Assembly (NCBI GenBank): GCA_007922195.1
Contig: ML682014.1
Location: forward strand, 2,218,011-2,282,010
Reading direction: 5' to 3'
Length of the DNA: 64,000 bases
Source: Podocnemis expansa
Lineage: Eukaryota; Chordata; Testudines; Podocnemididae
Part shown: positions 9,985-51,794 of the stretch, one piece after another
Layout of the letters: each line of letters starts with the position of its first letter
How positions within the stretch are numbered: position 1 is the first letter of the stretch
Translations under genes and position numbers: made by a program
The notes under the pieces: model-generated
Database searches by the model: none
What the model was told of the DNA's origin: nothing
The model's input: the letters and a program-made list of their open reading frames with translations, nothing else

Positions 9985-12470
9985 CCTTCTTGCTGTAATG
10001 GAGCTTTGGCCTTCCTCTACATCTCATGTAGTTCTTGAGTTAATCATAGGGCACAACCATCAGCAAATGATCTTGAGGGACATGCTCCACATGTCCCAAA
10101 CAGCAAAGCCTCCAAGCATCCAGCATAATCTTCATAGACTATAGACTGGTTCCCCCTAAGGATCTCATTTTTGCTGATCCATTGGTCCTACGTAACTCCA
10201 ACAATATTTCTGAGACAGACAAGGTGTAAGCTGTTCAATCTATGCTCCTGCTTTGAGTATGTGAGCCAGATTTCACAGCTGTAAAGGATGGTCAGGATTA
10301 GAAGTTTGTTGTCCCAAACATGTGAGGTAAGTTTGCCAAAGATGACAGAGGCTTTGCCAATTCTCGCATCAAGTTCTGTATCTAGGCTAAGTGAACTGGT
10401 TAAAGGTGAGCCAAGATAGCAGAACCAATTCACATTGTCCAGAGCTTAATTACTCCCCCAGACTTTAGGTAGGATGTTAGCACCTTGTGACAACTGTTTT
10501 CTTAATACTGATTACCATGCTGAACTTGACACACGCATCATATAAATTATTCATCATGATCTGCAATTCATCAGGTAAATTAGAGACAAATGCTATGACA
10601 TGTGTGAAGAGCAGATTCTGAATACTAAGTTAAGTGACATGCCTTTTGCTCTCAAATTGCCTGATGTTTAACAAGCTGCCATCCATCCTCAATTCAATTA
10701 GTACACCAAAAGAGGACTTAGAAGAAGATGCCAAAGCTAGTTGCGGCTAAGATGCTGTCTTGCTTCATACCAGTATCAATGTTAAACTTAGATGGTGTTT
10801 CATTTTCATATTGGACAGTTGTCTTCATTCCCTCATGGAATCCTTAAATGTGGAAAAAGCAGCAAGGAGTCCTGTAGCACTTAAAGCCTAGCAAATTTAT
10901 TTATTGCATTTATTTATTTAGTGGGAGAAAATTCCACTCCCTCAGATGCTTTGAAGATGGGGGAATTTACCAAATGGGAAGAAAATAAATGCAGGGGAGT
11001 GTAAGTCATGGGATCAGGTCACACTGTAATAGCAAAACAAAGCAGTAGTTAAGATTCAAACACCAGGGAACAGCATATAGAAGAAGAAGAGGTCAAATTG
11101 CCTGTTGTAATGGGAAGAGAATCCATAGTCACAATTTAATCCTGCTTTCACACAATCAAATCTGCATATCAATTCTAATCCAGCTGTTTCTCTTAGAAGT
11201 CTTGCTGTCCCATTGACTTTCTTGAGCACAGTTGTTAACAAGTCCTCCAGAGATGATTTGACTTCACCCTCCTCTACGTGCTGTTTCCCAGTGTTAGAAT
11301 CTTACTTAACAACTGCGCTGATTTGCTGTTAGAGTATGACCAGATCCCATGTCTTACACTCCCCTGCATTTATTTTCATCCCATTCTGTAAATTCCCCAA
11401 TCTTCAAAGCATCTGATGAAGTAGGATTTTCTCCCATGAAAGCTCATGCAATAAATAAAGTTGTTAGTCTCAGTGCCATAGGACTCTTTGCTTCTTTTGC
11501 TGAACTAGACTAACACGGCTGCCCATTTGGAACTTAAATGTGGAGAGCACTTCTTGTGGACAGCTAATTTTCAACAGAATCTTCTATATTCCATTTCTGC
11601 TAATCTTGTCAAAGGCCTTTTGTTGGTCAACAAAAGCTATACAGAGAGATGCCTGTGGTTCATTGCTTTTTTCTTGCAACAAGTGCAATGTGAGAGATGA
11701 GAGTTGTGGTGCATCCAGCTCTGAACTTGTATTTGCTTTCAGGATAAAAATCTCTCAGCAAGGCCTGGCAATCATTTCAGAAGGGCCCTTCAAAGCGCCT
11801 TGCTGACCATGCTGAGCTGCTATATCATTTGGTATGCAGTCTGCCCTTCCCCTTTTATTTTTATATAACATAATTATATTTGCCTCTTTCTGATCCTGGT
11901 ATGTGGACTTCTTCACAGCAGGTGCAGAGAAGTGCATAGATATTGCTCATAAGTTTTCTCACTCCTGCCTTTAGAAGCTCTGGCAGTATCTGAGCATTGT
12001 TTCCTGTTGCCTTCCCAAGCTCAATCTCTTTGACAACTTTCTCTACATCTTTGAGAGATGCTATTTGGTTCAGCTCCTGCATCACTGGAAGTTGGGGAAC
12101 AGCAACTAAGACAGTATCACAGATTATGGCATCTTTTGATTTGAGTTCTTTTTAATGTTCAATCCATTGGTCAAGTTGTTCTTGCCAGTCAGTCAAAATA
12201 GTACCATCCTTTACTCTTAGGTTTGCAGTCTTTTTACAAATAGGACCAAGTACCTCTTTGATTCCATCATAGGTACCACAAAGGTTCCCTCTTTCAAGGC
12301 AGGTCTGAATCTTCTTGCACAAGTCTTGCCAGCACTTCTTGGCACATTCTCTAGTGGTTTTCTGGACCACAACCTTAGCATCTTTGTATTTAAGACTTCT
12401 GAACTCAGTTGCTGAAGTAAAGTTAGGTGATCTTGATGTTTTTGTTGTTTGTTTGTGACTATGAATTAGA
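9985..12470 (-). pseudogene. Decayed non-LTR retrotransposon with reverse-transcriptase remnants
   Basis: Read on the minus strand, frameshifted pieces follow in N-to-C order. The linker before the RT (12370-12152) includes DGTILTDW and QWIEH. Next comes a VEKVVKEIELGKATGNNA stretch (12085-11861), equivalent to the usual SGKAPGSD motif, and then an IAFVDQQKAFDK-like stretch near 11620 (catalytic FxD region). A GMKQDSILAATSFG-like stretch follows near 10780, and finally a C-terminal YLGSPL with ARIGKASVIFGKL (10433-10188). Stops and frameshifts separate them all. The copy is split by the palindromic insertion at 10855-11532. I recognise the RT family but not the exact clade. Confidence 0.75.
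10855..11532. mobile_element. Palindromic hammerhead-like repeat, copy E (long form), inside a LINE
   Basis: This is the longest copy, about 678 bp. Inverted arms cover about 10858-11055 and 11297-11532, with about 240 bp of non-arm sequence between. The direct repeat CTTAAATGTGGA is exact at 10843-10854 and 11533-11544, in the middle of LINE coding sequence, so the insertion is younger than the LINE. The right arm has CTGATGA (11413-11419), a stem region, GAAA (11438-11441) and GCTCATGC (11442-11449). The right end reads ctagactaacacggctgccc. No open reading frame lies in the core. Confidence 0.85.
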
Positions 12471-12719
12471 GCAGCAGATGTTCAGATGAATAACCTTTTC
12501 TGTTCAAATCTATAGGCATTTTACAGCAATGTCTGTAGAACCCAATTACATTTCTATAGAGTTCTGCTGATTTAATCTCTATTAAATTCTACAGATTTGT
12601 CCATAAGGGTAAACACACACATATCATTTTACCTTAATAATTATACATATGGAAGACAGGATGAATAATGACAGGAAAATCTTTAGATCATGATTTGAGG
12701 ACTCTAATAACTCAGTTAT

Positions 12720-12832
12720 AGGTTAGAGGTTTATTGCAGAAATGGGTGGGTGAGGTTTGGTGGCTTGTATTGTGGAGGAGGTCAGACTAGATGATCATAT
12801 TGGTCCCTTCTGACCTTAGAATCTGTGAGAGG
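12720..12832 (+). repeat. CR1-like tail (LINE or tRNA-SINE 3' end)
   Basis: The run ggaggaggtcagactagatg, then atcatattggtcccttctga, is the common amniote CR1-type 3' tail. Short tRNA-derived SINEs of turtles share such tails, so I cannot tell which element it belongs to. Confidence 0.6.
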
Positions 12833-12849
12833 CCCCTTGCTGGATAAGT

Positions 12850-13256
12850 CCATATGATACTGAGACCATGTTTATAACACAAAATTATATTGACCTAACT
12901 TATGTCACTGTCAGCATACAGCCACTGCAGTTATTAAATCACTTGTGTGTGCACACATTTGGCTCCTTGTGTCAACAGTGTGCATCCTCACCAAGAGCAC
13001 TTGTATCCACTGTACCATCAGTGCAGGTATTGTGAGATAGCTCCTAAAAGTCAGTAACAGTCAACGTAAGCAATGCAGTGTTGAAACTGAAACTTTCTCA
13101 AACTCATTACATTGACCATGATTCTATGCCACTTGGGGAGGTGGTGTTACTAAATTGGAGTAGAGACGCACTTACGTGGGTGCGAGACCTCCACAGAGAT
13201 GTTGACACAAGGCAGCTTACTTTGACTTAACCATGTGGTATAAGCCAGGCCTCAGT
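12850..13256. repeat. Possible degraded MITE
   Basis: The phrase ttatattgacctaacttatg near 12886 resembles internal sequence of common turtle MITEs, and motifs with tgacttaa recur towards 13230. Ends and target duplication are not clear, so this is tentative. Confidence 0.3.
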
Positions 13257-13315
13257 GCTTAAACCAACTCAATATGGATGTTACAGAGTCATGTAGTATC
13301 TAGTACAGTGGTTCC

Positions 13316-13520
13316 CAGCCTTTTTGCCTTTAGGGCCACAAATTCAATTTTTACAGCTGTGAAGGACCACCAGTCTATTTAAGTGAAATTAAATTAAAAT
13401 TAATTAATTAAATTTCCATTAAATTTCAATTAAAATTAAGTAATTACTTCATTTTTCACTAACCTGGAATGTTGTAGACCTTTGCAGAATTTCATGGAAC
13501 CTTGCAGACTGTCTTCGAAC
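13316..13520. repeat. Possible hAT-like fragment
   Basis: It starts with CAGTGGTTCCCAGCC, a hAT-type terminus, followed by ggccacaaattcaa. The matching right end is not evident. The middle is an AAATTAAATTAA-type low-complexity run at about 13386-13445. Confidence 0.35.
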
Positions 13521-14767
13521 CACCTAGAATATGATCAGCCACTCCTTTGCAGGTATATAAGGGGTGGGGCATCATCAATCCATCAATGAACCCTAACAAC
13601 ACAAGGAAGAGAAGAGAGCGCCCAACTGTGATATTGTGAACCTTACTTTATCATGTAATTATGAAAGCATTTGAGCTTTAAGACTAGAAGAATGTAAATA
13701 CCTTGAAAAAGCCATTAATCTTTCTTTGGTTCTCTGTGATACTGTGCTTCAGTCCATGAGGGCAAAGGTAAGACACTAAATTTTTTAACTAAAGAACTTG
13801 GGTTAACATTCCAAGGTGTCACTTGGTGCACAATTCAATTTCTTAATATTTCAATTATTCTTAAAATTAATGTTTCTACAAGCTTAGAGGAAACATTTCT
13901 TTTTGCTTCTACATGGCATGAATAAATACAGATTTACCAGTCCTACTGTGCAAATCAGTCATCAATCACAAGATAAATCATGCATGCAAATTGTGCACTG
14001 AAGCTGTGAAATGGGCTACAAATGCAATAAAAATAAGGTATTCAAAAGTTTAACAAATAGCAAGGGGTGCCAAAGATGCTCCTTTGTTGGGATGCCACTT
14101 GGTCTAGCGCTGGCACTGTTCAGGTGGATGGCTTATCTGCATTTCTGAGTGACAAATTATGCGACAGAAGCTGTAGTATAGATATAGCTTAACTCACTAC
14201 CCTTGATGCAGGAAGGTTCTCTCCCATTTACAGTTTATCCGAAAATTTTGACAACAGTGGGTTTCAGACTTCAGAGTTGCAGGCTCAGAGGCATGGTAAG
14301 TGGCCTACTCATCTTACTGAGATTTATTTCTGAAACAAAATACCTGAGTGACAGAGATGAATACAGCCTGAAACAACAGCTGTGACATGTGTGAACCGCT
14401 CCAGGCAGGTGTTCCTTTCCCCAGCGCAAGGCGGTGTGAGCTGTCTATCAAGCATACCCATCCTCAGCTCTGCACCACAAGCTGTCACCTAGTGAACGAT
14501 CTAAATGCATTCTTGCTCTATGCTCCCCAGTCCCCACCTTAACAGTCAGGGCTGTCTTGGCTCACAGGGAGAGGAGCTCACCCCTCCCTGAAAAAATAAG
14601 CTTCTCCAGAATCTGGTTCACCTATGGTAGCTGACAGGAAAAGGGGCCCCGAAACTTGGTTCACATGGAGGGTAGAAAGAGGGGATCAGCCCCCTCCCCC
14701 CACTGGCTCACCTGGGGGGGGTGGAAAAGGGACTCAGACCCACTCTTTGAGTCTGGCTAACCTATTG

Positions 14768-14955
14768 CAGTGGTTTCCACACACTTTTCGTCAGGACCTA
14801 GTTGAAAAGAAAATGATTTCTGCCCGTGAAACAACAATTACATCTTTGAAAAATGCAGTCCAGTCTTTTGGTGGTGACAGCAGGAGGTGCCACAACCTGG
14901 TACCGAAGGGTTGAGACCCAGTGCTGGATCCCAACCCATAGTTTGAAAACCACTG
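14768..14955. mobile_element. hAT-like MITE, 188 bp
   Basis: Inverted ends CAGTGGTTTCCACAC and AGTTTGAAAACCACTG frame a short non-coding body. The flanks acctattg and acctcggg share only part of an eight-base target duplication. The end type matches the Charlie-like hAT group. Confidence 0.55.
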
Positions 14956-15464
14956 ACCTCGGGGGCTGACAGGAGAGGCCAGCCTAGCTCAGAGGCAGGG
15001 ATTAAAGTAAGCTGGAATGCCCCAGAACCCTGTTCTAGGTCCCCCCATTTTTAGGAAGCAGCGTTCCGAAGCCCCCTAAAAATAGAAGAACACACCAGAA
15101 CACAGCGCTCTGGTACGTTCCCCCAGAGCTGCCTCAAGGAGCTATGGGCCAGAGCGAGCCTGACCACCCCTCTTCCCTTTTCCTGGCACCTGCAGCGGCC
15201 CCGCCCCTACCTACCGGGCCCAGGCAGTGCGTGCGCCCAGACCAAGTCCCTTGCACTCGTGCCCCCAGCACCGCAGCTGCAGCTGCAGCTTCCCTCCCCT
15301 CGGCCCAGACCAGCACCTCAGCCACCTTCGCAGTGCCTGTGAGTCCCCACGTGCCCCCTCCCAGCCCCACTGGGAAAGAGGACCAGGGGTGACAGCTGGG
15401 CAGCCAGCAGGGAAAAGGCATGGGGAGGTGGGGTGGGAAGAAGGGCTTAGGATGGTGGGCTGGG

Positions 15465-16600
15465 GAGTAGATGGGGGGCAGGCATTTCAGGGGCAATAGT
15501 TGGGGTGAGGAGACAATCGCTGGGGTGGGGATCAGGCATCTGGGGGTAGTAGTTAGAGTGGGGGCAGGTGCTTGGGGGGCAGTAGCTGGGGTGGGGACAG
15601 GCATTTGGGGGCCAGTAGCTGGCAGGTAGGTGTTTTGGGGGGCAGTAGATGGGGTAGGGGTAGTAGCTGGGGTGGGGGCAGGCATTTTAGGTGGCAGTAG
15701 TTGCGGTGGGAGTAGTAGCTGGCAGGCAGGTGTTTTGGGGAGCAGTAGTTGGGGTAGGGGTAGTAGCTGGGGTGGTGGGGGCAGTAGCTGGGATAGAGCA
15801 GGCATTTTGGGGGGCAGTAGTTGTGGTGGGGGCAGTAGCTGGTAGGCAGGTGTTTTGGGTAGCAGTAGCTGCAGTAGGGGTAGTAGCTGGGGTGGCTGGG
15901 GCAGTTGTTGGGGTGGGGTCAGCCATTTGGGGGCAGTAGTTGCAGAGGGAGCAGTAGAGGCAGGCAGGTGTTGGGGGGCAGTAGCTGGACTAGGGGTAGT
16001 AGCTGGGGTGGGGGCAGGCATTTGGGGGGNNNNNNNNNNNNNNNNNNNNNNNNNNNNNNNNNNNNNNNNNNNNNNNNNNNNNNNNNNNNNNNNNNNNNNN
16101 NNNNNNNNNNNNNNNNNNNNNNNNNNNNNNNNNNNNNNNNNNNNNNNNNNNNNNNNNNNNNNNNNNNNNNNNNNNNNNNNNNNNNNNNNNNNNNNNNNNN
16201 NNNNNNNNNNNNNNNNNNNNNNNNNNNNNNNNNNNNNNNNNNNNNNNNNNNNNNNNNNNNNNNNNNNNNNNNNNNNNNNNNNNNNNNNNNNNNNNNNNNN
16301 NNNNNNNNNNNNNNNNNNNNNNNNNNNNNNNNNNNNNNNNNNNNNNNNNNNNNNNNNNNNNNNNNNNNNNNNNNNNNNNNNNNNNNNNNNNNNNNNNNNN
16401 NNNNNNNNNNNNNNNNNNNNNNNNNNNNNAGCTGGCAGGCAGAGGTTTGGGGGGACAGGAGCTGGGGTGGGGGCAGGAGCTGGCAGGCAGGGGTTTGGGG
16501 GGGCAGGAGCTGGGGTGGGGGCAGGAGCTGGCAGGCAGGAGCTGGGGTGAGGGCAGGAGCTGGCAGGCAGGGGTTTGGGGCTAGAAGCGAGGGTGGGTGA
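15465..16600. repeat. G-rich minisatellite containing an assembly gap
   Basis: Irregular units built from gcagtagctggggtggggg, caggcatttggggg and agctggcaggcag repeat many times, with long G-runs on the plus strand. A run of exactly 400 N (16030-16429) interrupts it, and the same unit type resumes on the far side. The array ends about 200 bases before the ACADM start codon. Long reading frames through it (proline/threonine-rich on the minus strand) are artefacts of the repeat. Confidence 0.85.
16030..16429. other. Assembly gap (400 N)
   Basis: All bases are N. The flanks are the same G-rich minisatellite, so the missing sequence is probably more repeat units and the true length is unknown. 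Confidence 0.95.
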
Positions 16601-16834
16601 AGGGCCCCCGAAATTTAGGAGGGTTCCGGGGCTGCCCAATTACATGTGAAGCGCTGGCGGGGGAGGCGGGCAGGGGGCGAGGCTGGGCCGTACCAAGGAG
16701 CCGGCCGGCGGGGGGGCAGCGGGATCCGCCCGGCCAGGCAGCGAGGGAGGCGGGGCCGGCCGGCGGGGCAGCGCAGGCGCAGTGGGTGCGGCAGGCAGGC
16801 GGCCGGTGGGCGCGGGCGCGGAGCAGGCCGGGAG

Positions 16835-46915
<30,081 letters not shown>

Positions 46916-47222
46916 GGACATTTCTGGAAACGGTATCAAGCATTGATGTTGGCTGTTGATGCCCTCATAAAAGAAAAGCAGGCTTTAATCTCTTGAATGC
47001 AGTTTAAAAAGAAAAATGATAAGAACTCTTGCTTCACACACTTTTGTATTAGGTACTTTCGTATACATTACTTTTATACTTTGTTTTCCTCTTTCCCACT
47101 GATATTTTCCAAAGCATATCTTTGGCCTCCAGTATGGTATTGGGTTTTTTTTTTCAGCAGCATGCTTTTTTCTTTAAAGACCTTCTGTGTCTGAAATAAA
47201 ATATTTTAACTTTTAAGCATAT
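46916..47222 (+). other. ACADM: ACADM 3' UTR and first poly(A) signal
   Basis: After the stop codon, AATAAA at 47195-47200 is followed within about 20 bases by T-rich sequence, giving a likely cleavage site near 47215-47222. Further AATAAA hexamers at 47433-47438 and near 48044 could give longer 3' UTRs. Confidence 0.75.
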
Positions 47223-49407
47223 AAGTGGCCTAAAACTTCAGGGATTATCTCTTTGTCTGTGATGACATTATACACATCAAGATTAATGTGTTGTAAACTT
47301 CCTTGGATATTAGTAACCTCTCTAACTTTATAAAGGTTCAGAGTTGCACACATTGGAATAAATTGTTGTTTCCTCATCGAATTCAATAGGAGCAGACTTT
47401 ATTTAAGTAAAGAAAAAAATGTTGAAGCCATTAATAAAAAGGCTATTACTCTGATTCCACAGAAATCGTGTTCTGCTGCATATGGTCTCCAAATCAGTAG
47501 GTTTCAATTTTTTCTGTGTATGTATAGTTTTATGAATTCTAGAAACTTACACTTTCAGAATATTTAAAATTAAGTGTAGGCGAATGTTTGGGCCCTCCTA
47601 TATCATACTACCATGTACTGACAAATCAAAACAAGGATTGTTCCAGGAAAATAATATTACAGCAGCAGAATTGCCATTTCATTTTACCTATAGTTTGTTC
47701 ATACAACTAATTTTTGGTTTACAAGGATCTGTAATTTGATTTAAGGATGCTCCATCTTTCATTTTATTAATCTGAAATCAGTACTGATGACATTTTTCTT
47801 TTATTCTGTCCATTTGGTGGTATGTGTTGACCAGCTGTGCATAAAAAAAAAAGCTATCTTATTGTGATGTTTTAAGAAGAAAATTGAACTGTGACCTTTC
47901 AGATTTGAATTGGTCTCTGAACTGCCTGCATTCAAAAGCACCATGTTATTGTGCCATATTTTGTATTATAGTAACACTATTAAATATTACCTCATAAATT
48001 TAAATATGATGATGATAATGGAAAGTTTTCCTGTTGTTGTTGTTAATAAATGACTGAAAAGTTTTTAGTCATAGTGCTGAATTACTATAATAAAAAATAC
48101 TTAATTTCAGGAAACAGATGTCCACTACTCATTTTAATTTTCAGTACAGGGCTAAATGCCTTGGCTTCTAATAGACTATGGTAGAAATTTTATAACATTG
48201 GGGGTAGTGATTGGTATTAGGATACTGAACTTGTCACTTTTAAGTTACATCTTCAGGCCCAGTTTGTGATTGACCAAACAATGAACTATTGTCTTTGAGT
48301 TAATCATCATAGTTTAATTCCTGTCTGGTCTTTATCCATGACCTAGACCACCACTGCGGTTGCCCATCTCAGTCAAGGTCATTTGTTGAATAACTTAGCC
48401 ATGGAAGCCTTGCCCATAGAGGGACTAACTCCCCCTTCCAGTGTGTCATTGATACTTAATGGGGGGTTGAGGAGTGAAGCTTACAGTGATACTGTCTGTG
48501 CTTTATATCTGTTTTGGGAATCTGTCTAACTATCCTCAGGCATTATCAGAACACCAGTCAGTGTTCAGCCAATAGTATCGAACAAATACATTAGTTTTTA
48601 CGGCTGTCAGTCTTTCATGAGAATTAAATTCACATTTCAATTTTTATTCTCACCATTCCGTTTCCTAGCTCTGGGTGAATCACTTTGTAATGGGAGATTT
48701 TTCACCTACCTTTATTGAAAAAGGTATTTGAGGATCCAAGGGACATAAACTTTGTTGGGGGTAGTACTAGCAAAATTTACCTACAAGGTTTGCCGGAGGG
48801 AAAGAAACATGTAAATCTGAAGCGCTAGTATGAAAGCGGAAGCATAAGCATGAAGGAAGCCTGCATCTGACATCTATTCTTGAAAAAAACATGCTCTTTA
48901 AGGAACTTTATTTTCATTTTGTGATTCTGCTCCTATTGAAGGAAATGATAAAAATCCAGGACAGTTAAGCTGCATGTTTTGTAACATGCTGTTCTAAAGT
49001 GTCACTTCCAAAATACCGTTTTTAACATGTATGCTGGCTTTTCAGCTACTTATGCTTCACTTGTGGAAAAAACATGTGTGCATATTTTGTTTCACCGTTA
49101 GTCCAAATTGAAGATAAAGATCTCACAGATCTACATGAATAATGGTCAACACTTTCCCCTCAATTTTAAAATAAATTCTCATCTCTAGAGTGCAGCTTGA
49201 GCTATTGTTGATTGTATATGTTGTTGCCTTTTTTCCACCAGTTATTGCAGTAACTGTATCTAACCTATGACCTTTTGCCTCATGTACCTGCATTACTAAA
49301 CAAAAAACACCTGTTCTACAAAAAGTAAGATAGCACTTCCGTTGCTTTTAGACTACATAATTTGTCTTATTTAAACCTCATTCTTTGCACACGTTATAAA
49401 AATAGGT
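47223..49407. other. Downstream of ACADM, no further gene recognised
   Basis: AT-rich sequence with additional poly(A)-type hexamers near its start. No repeat ends or coding exons are supported. Confidence 0.4.
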
Positions 49408-49415
49408 GATGGAGA

Positions 49416-51546
49416 CAATGTTCCCTCTAAGCTGCGCTAGTGGGCAGGGGCGCAGTGGCCCCCCCTCACCAGCGCAGTGAACATGTGGGACAGCGCAGGC
49501 AGCCCTGCCTTTCCCCAGCCCTGAGGAGCCCCGTGGGTCTCTTGTCTCAGCTCCAGCAGGCAGCCTGTGCTGCCTGTGGGAGCAGTGAGAGCTGACGGCC
49601 CTCCACCCTGCTGCACGTAGCCAGAGAAGGAGCAGAGGGGGAGGGAAATTTAAATCTCTCCCTCTCCTCTGCACCAGGCTGCTTGTGCTGAGATGGTGGT
49701 ATCTTTGGGGCCAGTGTGGGCCCCAGCAGGTGAGCAGCCTTGAGCCTGGGCAAGAGGGGGGACCCTGAGAGATGGCAGGGCTAAATCGTGGGGCTCCCAG
49801 AGGCAGCCATGTAGTGGCCACAGGGACGCAGGGCTTTCTGTGGGGGCAGGGGATGGGAGCTGGGCTGCAGGCAAAGGAGCCAGGCTGGAGCTGGAGGAGG
49901 GCTTGGGATTTGAAAGACCCAAGCAAAATTGTATTGAGCCATTTAGCATCTCTATCAAGGGTGAATGCTTTGCTTTTCACTTGCTAAAAGGCTCCTGAAA
50001 GAAAAGCAATCCTTTAAAATAAGCAAAAACAAGTTGGGTTAATTTCAGATTTATTTTCTTTTCTGTGAGAGATTCTAATGCAATCAGTTTGTCAAGGTGG
50101 GGCTTTACAATGTAACTTTGTATAGACTCCTGTGATGGAAGGAAACAAATCCTAATGATTAGGAAAACGAAATGAAAAACTGAAAGGATAAAAAGTCATT
50201 TAAGGCAAAAGGAAAAAAAATATTGCCAGTGGTGCAATAATTTTTTAAAAAGAGACTTTGTATTTCTATTTCCCCAAAAATGTGTTAGAAAAATAATCAT
50301 TTTCTTTCACAAATCCATTTATGCTCTTGTTTCTTGCAGCTTTGATAAGGTTTGCTTTAACTGTCAAAAATTAAAAATTATTAAACAACCTTTATTATAT
50401 TCCACTACCAGACACACAAATCTCAATTGTACCTCATTTTGCTTATTTTAGTTCTGAGAGTATTTACACTCCAGGCATACTAATTATAGCCTCTTTTTTA
50501 TTGTTGAAAATGATTTGGATTTTAAAAAACCCCATAAACGCCAAAACTGAGATGTTAGAGTCACTTTATATTAAAGGAGGATACTCACAGTGTTTAAAGT
50601 TTCCTGAATGCCTGATCAATTTTTTGCCATTCACTTAGGGGATTGTTGTCCCATATTTAGCTTTTGAGAGGTATGATTGGGCATGATAATGTAACAGACT
50701 CTAATCTAGCTCTATTTGATGCAAATTCTTTAAGCACAAAAGATGGCCCTGGTTACAGAGATGTGATGCTGTGAGAAACTGTCTTGAAACATGGTTTCTG
50801 CCCTTGCCACCTTTAAAAGTTTTGAATTTCTCAGCTAACTTTACTTAAGGTGTTGCCCCGAGGGAATCTGGGAAGCGGTTGCTACCTTGTGATTGTGATT
50901 TGCAATGCATGGTAATTGAATATGTTTACTGAGGGCAGAATAGGTGTATTTTCAAGGTTGATAGCTAGATAGTAAATACAATCCCCATAACATGTCAGTC
51001 TCATGATCAAATCTGAAGCTACCTGCTTAATTTCAATCAATGTTTTGGACATTTAGCGCCTGATCCACTTTGAATCCCCTTTACCCCACTTGGGCAGCAT
51101 AACAGGGACTTAAATTTCAAAGGGGCAGCCGTGTTAGTCTAGTAAAGCAAAAAAAGCAAGGAGTCTTGCAGCACTTAAAGACTAAGAGATTTATTTTTTG
51201 CATGAGCTTTTGTGGGAGAAAATCCCACTTTGTCTATATATGTATTCTGGAAATCTGACAAAGACAGGCAAGAAAAACTGAGCAGTGTAGATGATGGTAG
51301 AGGCTAGACAGGCAGCAAGTTTAATTGTCTCACATTTGTTTAGTAAATTAATAAAACTACAGTACATCAATTTAACATTTTTATTGAAGTTTGAATGAAA
51401 AGACATCTATGAATTACTTTTGAAGTAAGATACTTAGGCATGCTGATACTTTGAGCACCAAAAAACTGTTGCTCAGGCCTCATAACTTGTTGCTCAGTAA
51501 ATACCACAACTTGCTCAGCTGTATCATCAGCTTAGAGGGAACATTG
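49416..51546. mobile_element. hAT-like DNA transposon, 2131 bp, perfect 19 bp inverted ends
   Basis: The left end CAATGTTCCCTCTAAGCTG (49416-49434) is the exact reverse complement of 51528-51546. Both sides carry the exact eight-base target duplication gatggaga (49408-49415 and 51547-51554), the hAT hallmark. The left 500 bases are GC-rich and the rest AT-rich. No transposase frame is present, and the Pro/Ser-rich minus-strand frame at 49378-49980 crosses the left end and looks spurious. A palindromic-repeat fragment sits inside at 51114-51235. Confidence 0.9.
51114..51235. mobile_element. Palindromic hammerhead-like repeat, truncated copy F, inside a hAT element
   Basis: It starts caaaggggcagccgtgttag, continues with caaggagtcttgcagcactt, then gcatgagcttttgtgggaga, and breaks off after cccactttgtc. 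Only one arm remains; the break falls at the CTGATGA core position of the minus strand. The stem GTGGG/CCCAC is intact. I see no target duplication. Confidence 0.75.
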
Positions 51547-51794
51547 GATGGAGACAAAACACACTTAAATGCATAGAAGTAGGCCTAAATAAAAATTTCC
51601 TTCCAGTGTGTGTGCAGTGGGGTAGGGAGAGGATATAGACACCTCTTAAAAAGAAGGAAGCATAATCATCCCAGCAGAGGGAGCTCTTAAGGGTCAGGGT
51701 CAAATATACGTGCTTGCAGCAATGATTTCATCCTGTCCATAGTATTTGCTGGTGGTGCGGTGGGTGTGTTGCAGTCACTGGTGGTCTTAGGGTA

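Noticed and set aside
15134..16639. 501-residue minus-strand reading frame rich in Pro, Thr and Ala
   Set aside because: It runs through the minisatellite and the 400-base gap; its length is due to repeat composition and undefined bases.
49378..49980. 200-residue minus-strand reading frame
   Set aside because: It crosses the inverted end of a hAT element and is low-complexity Pro/Ser-rich sequence.
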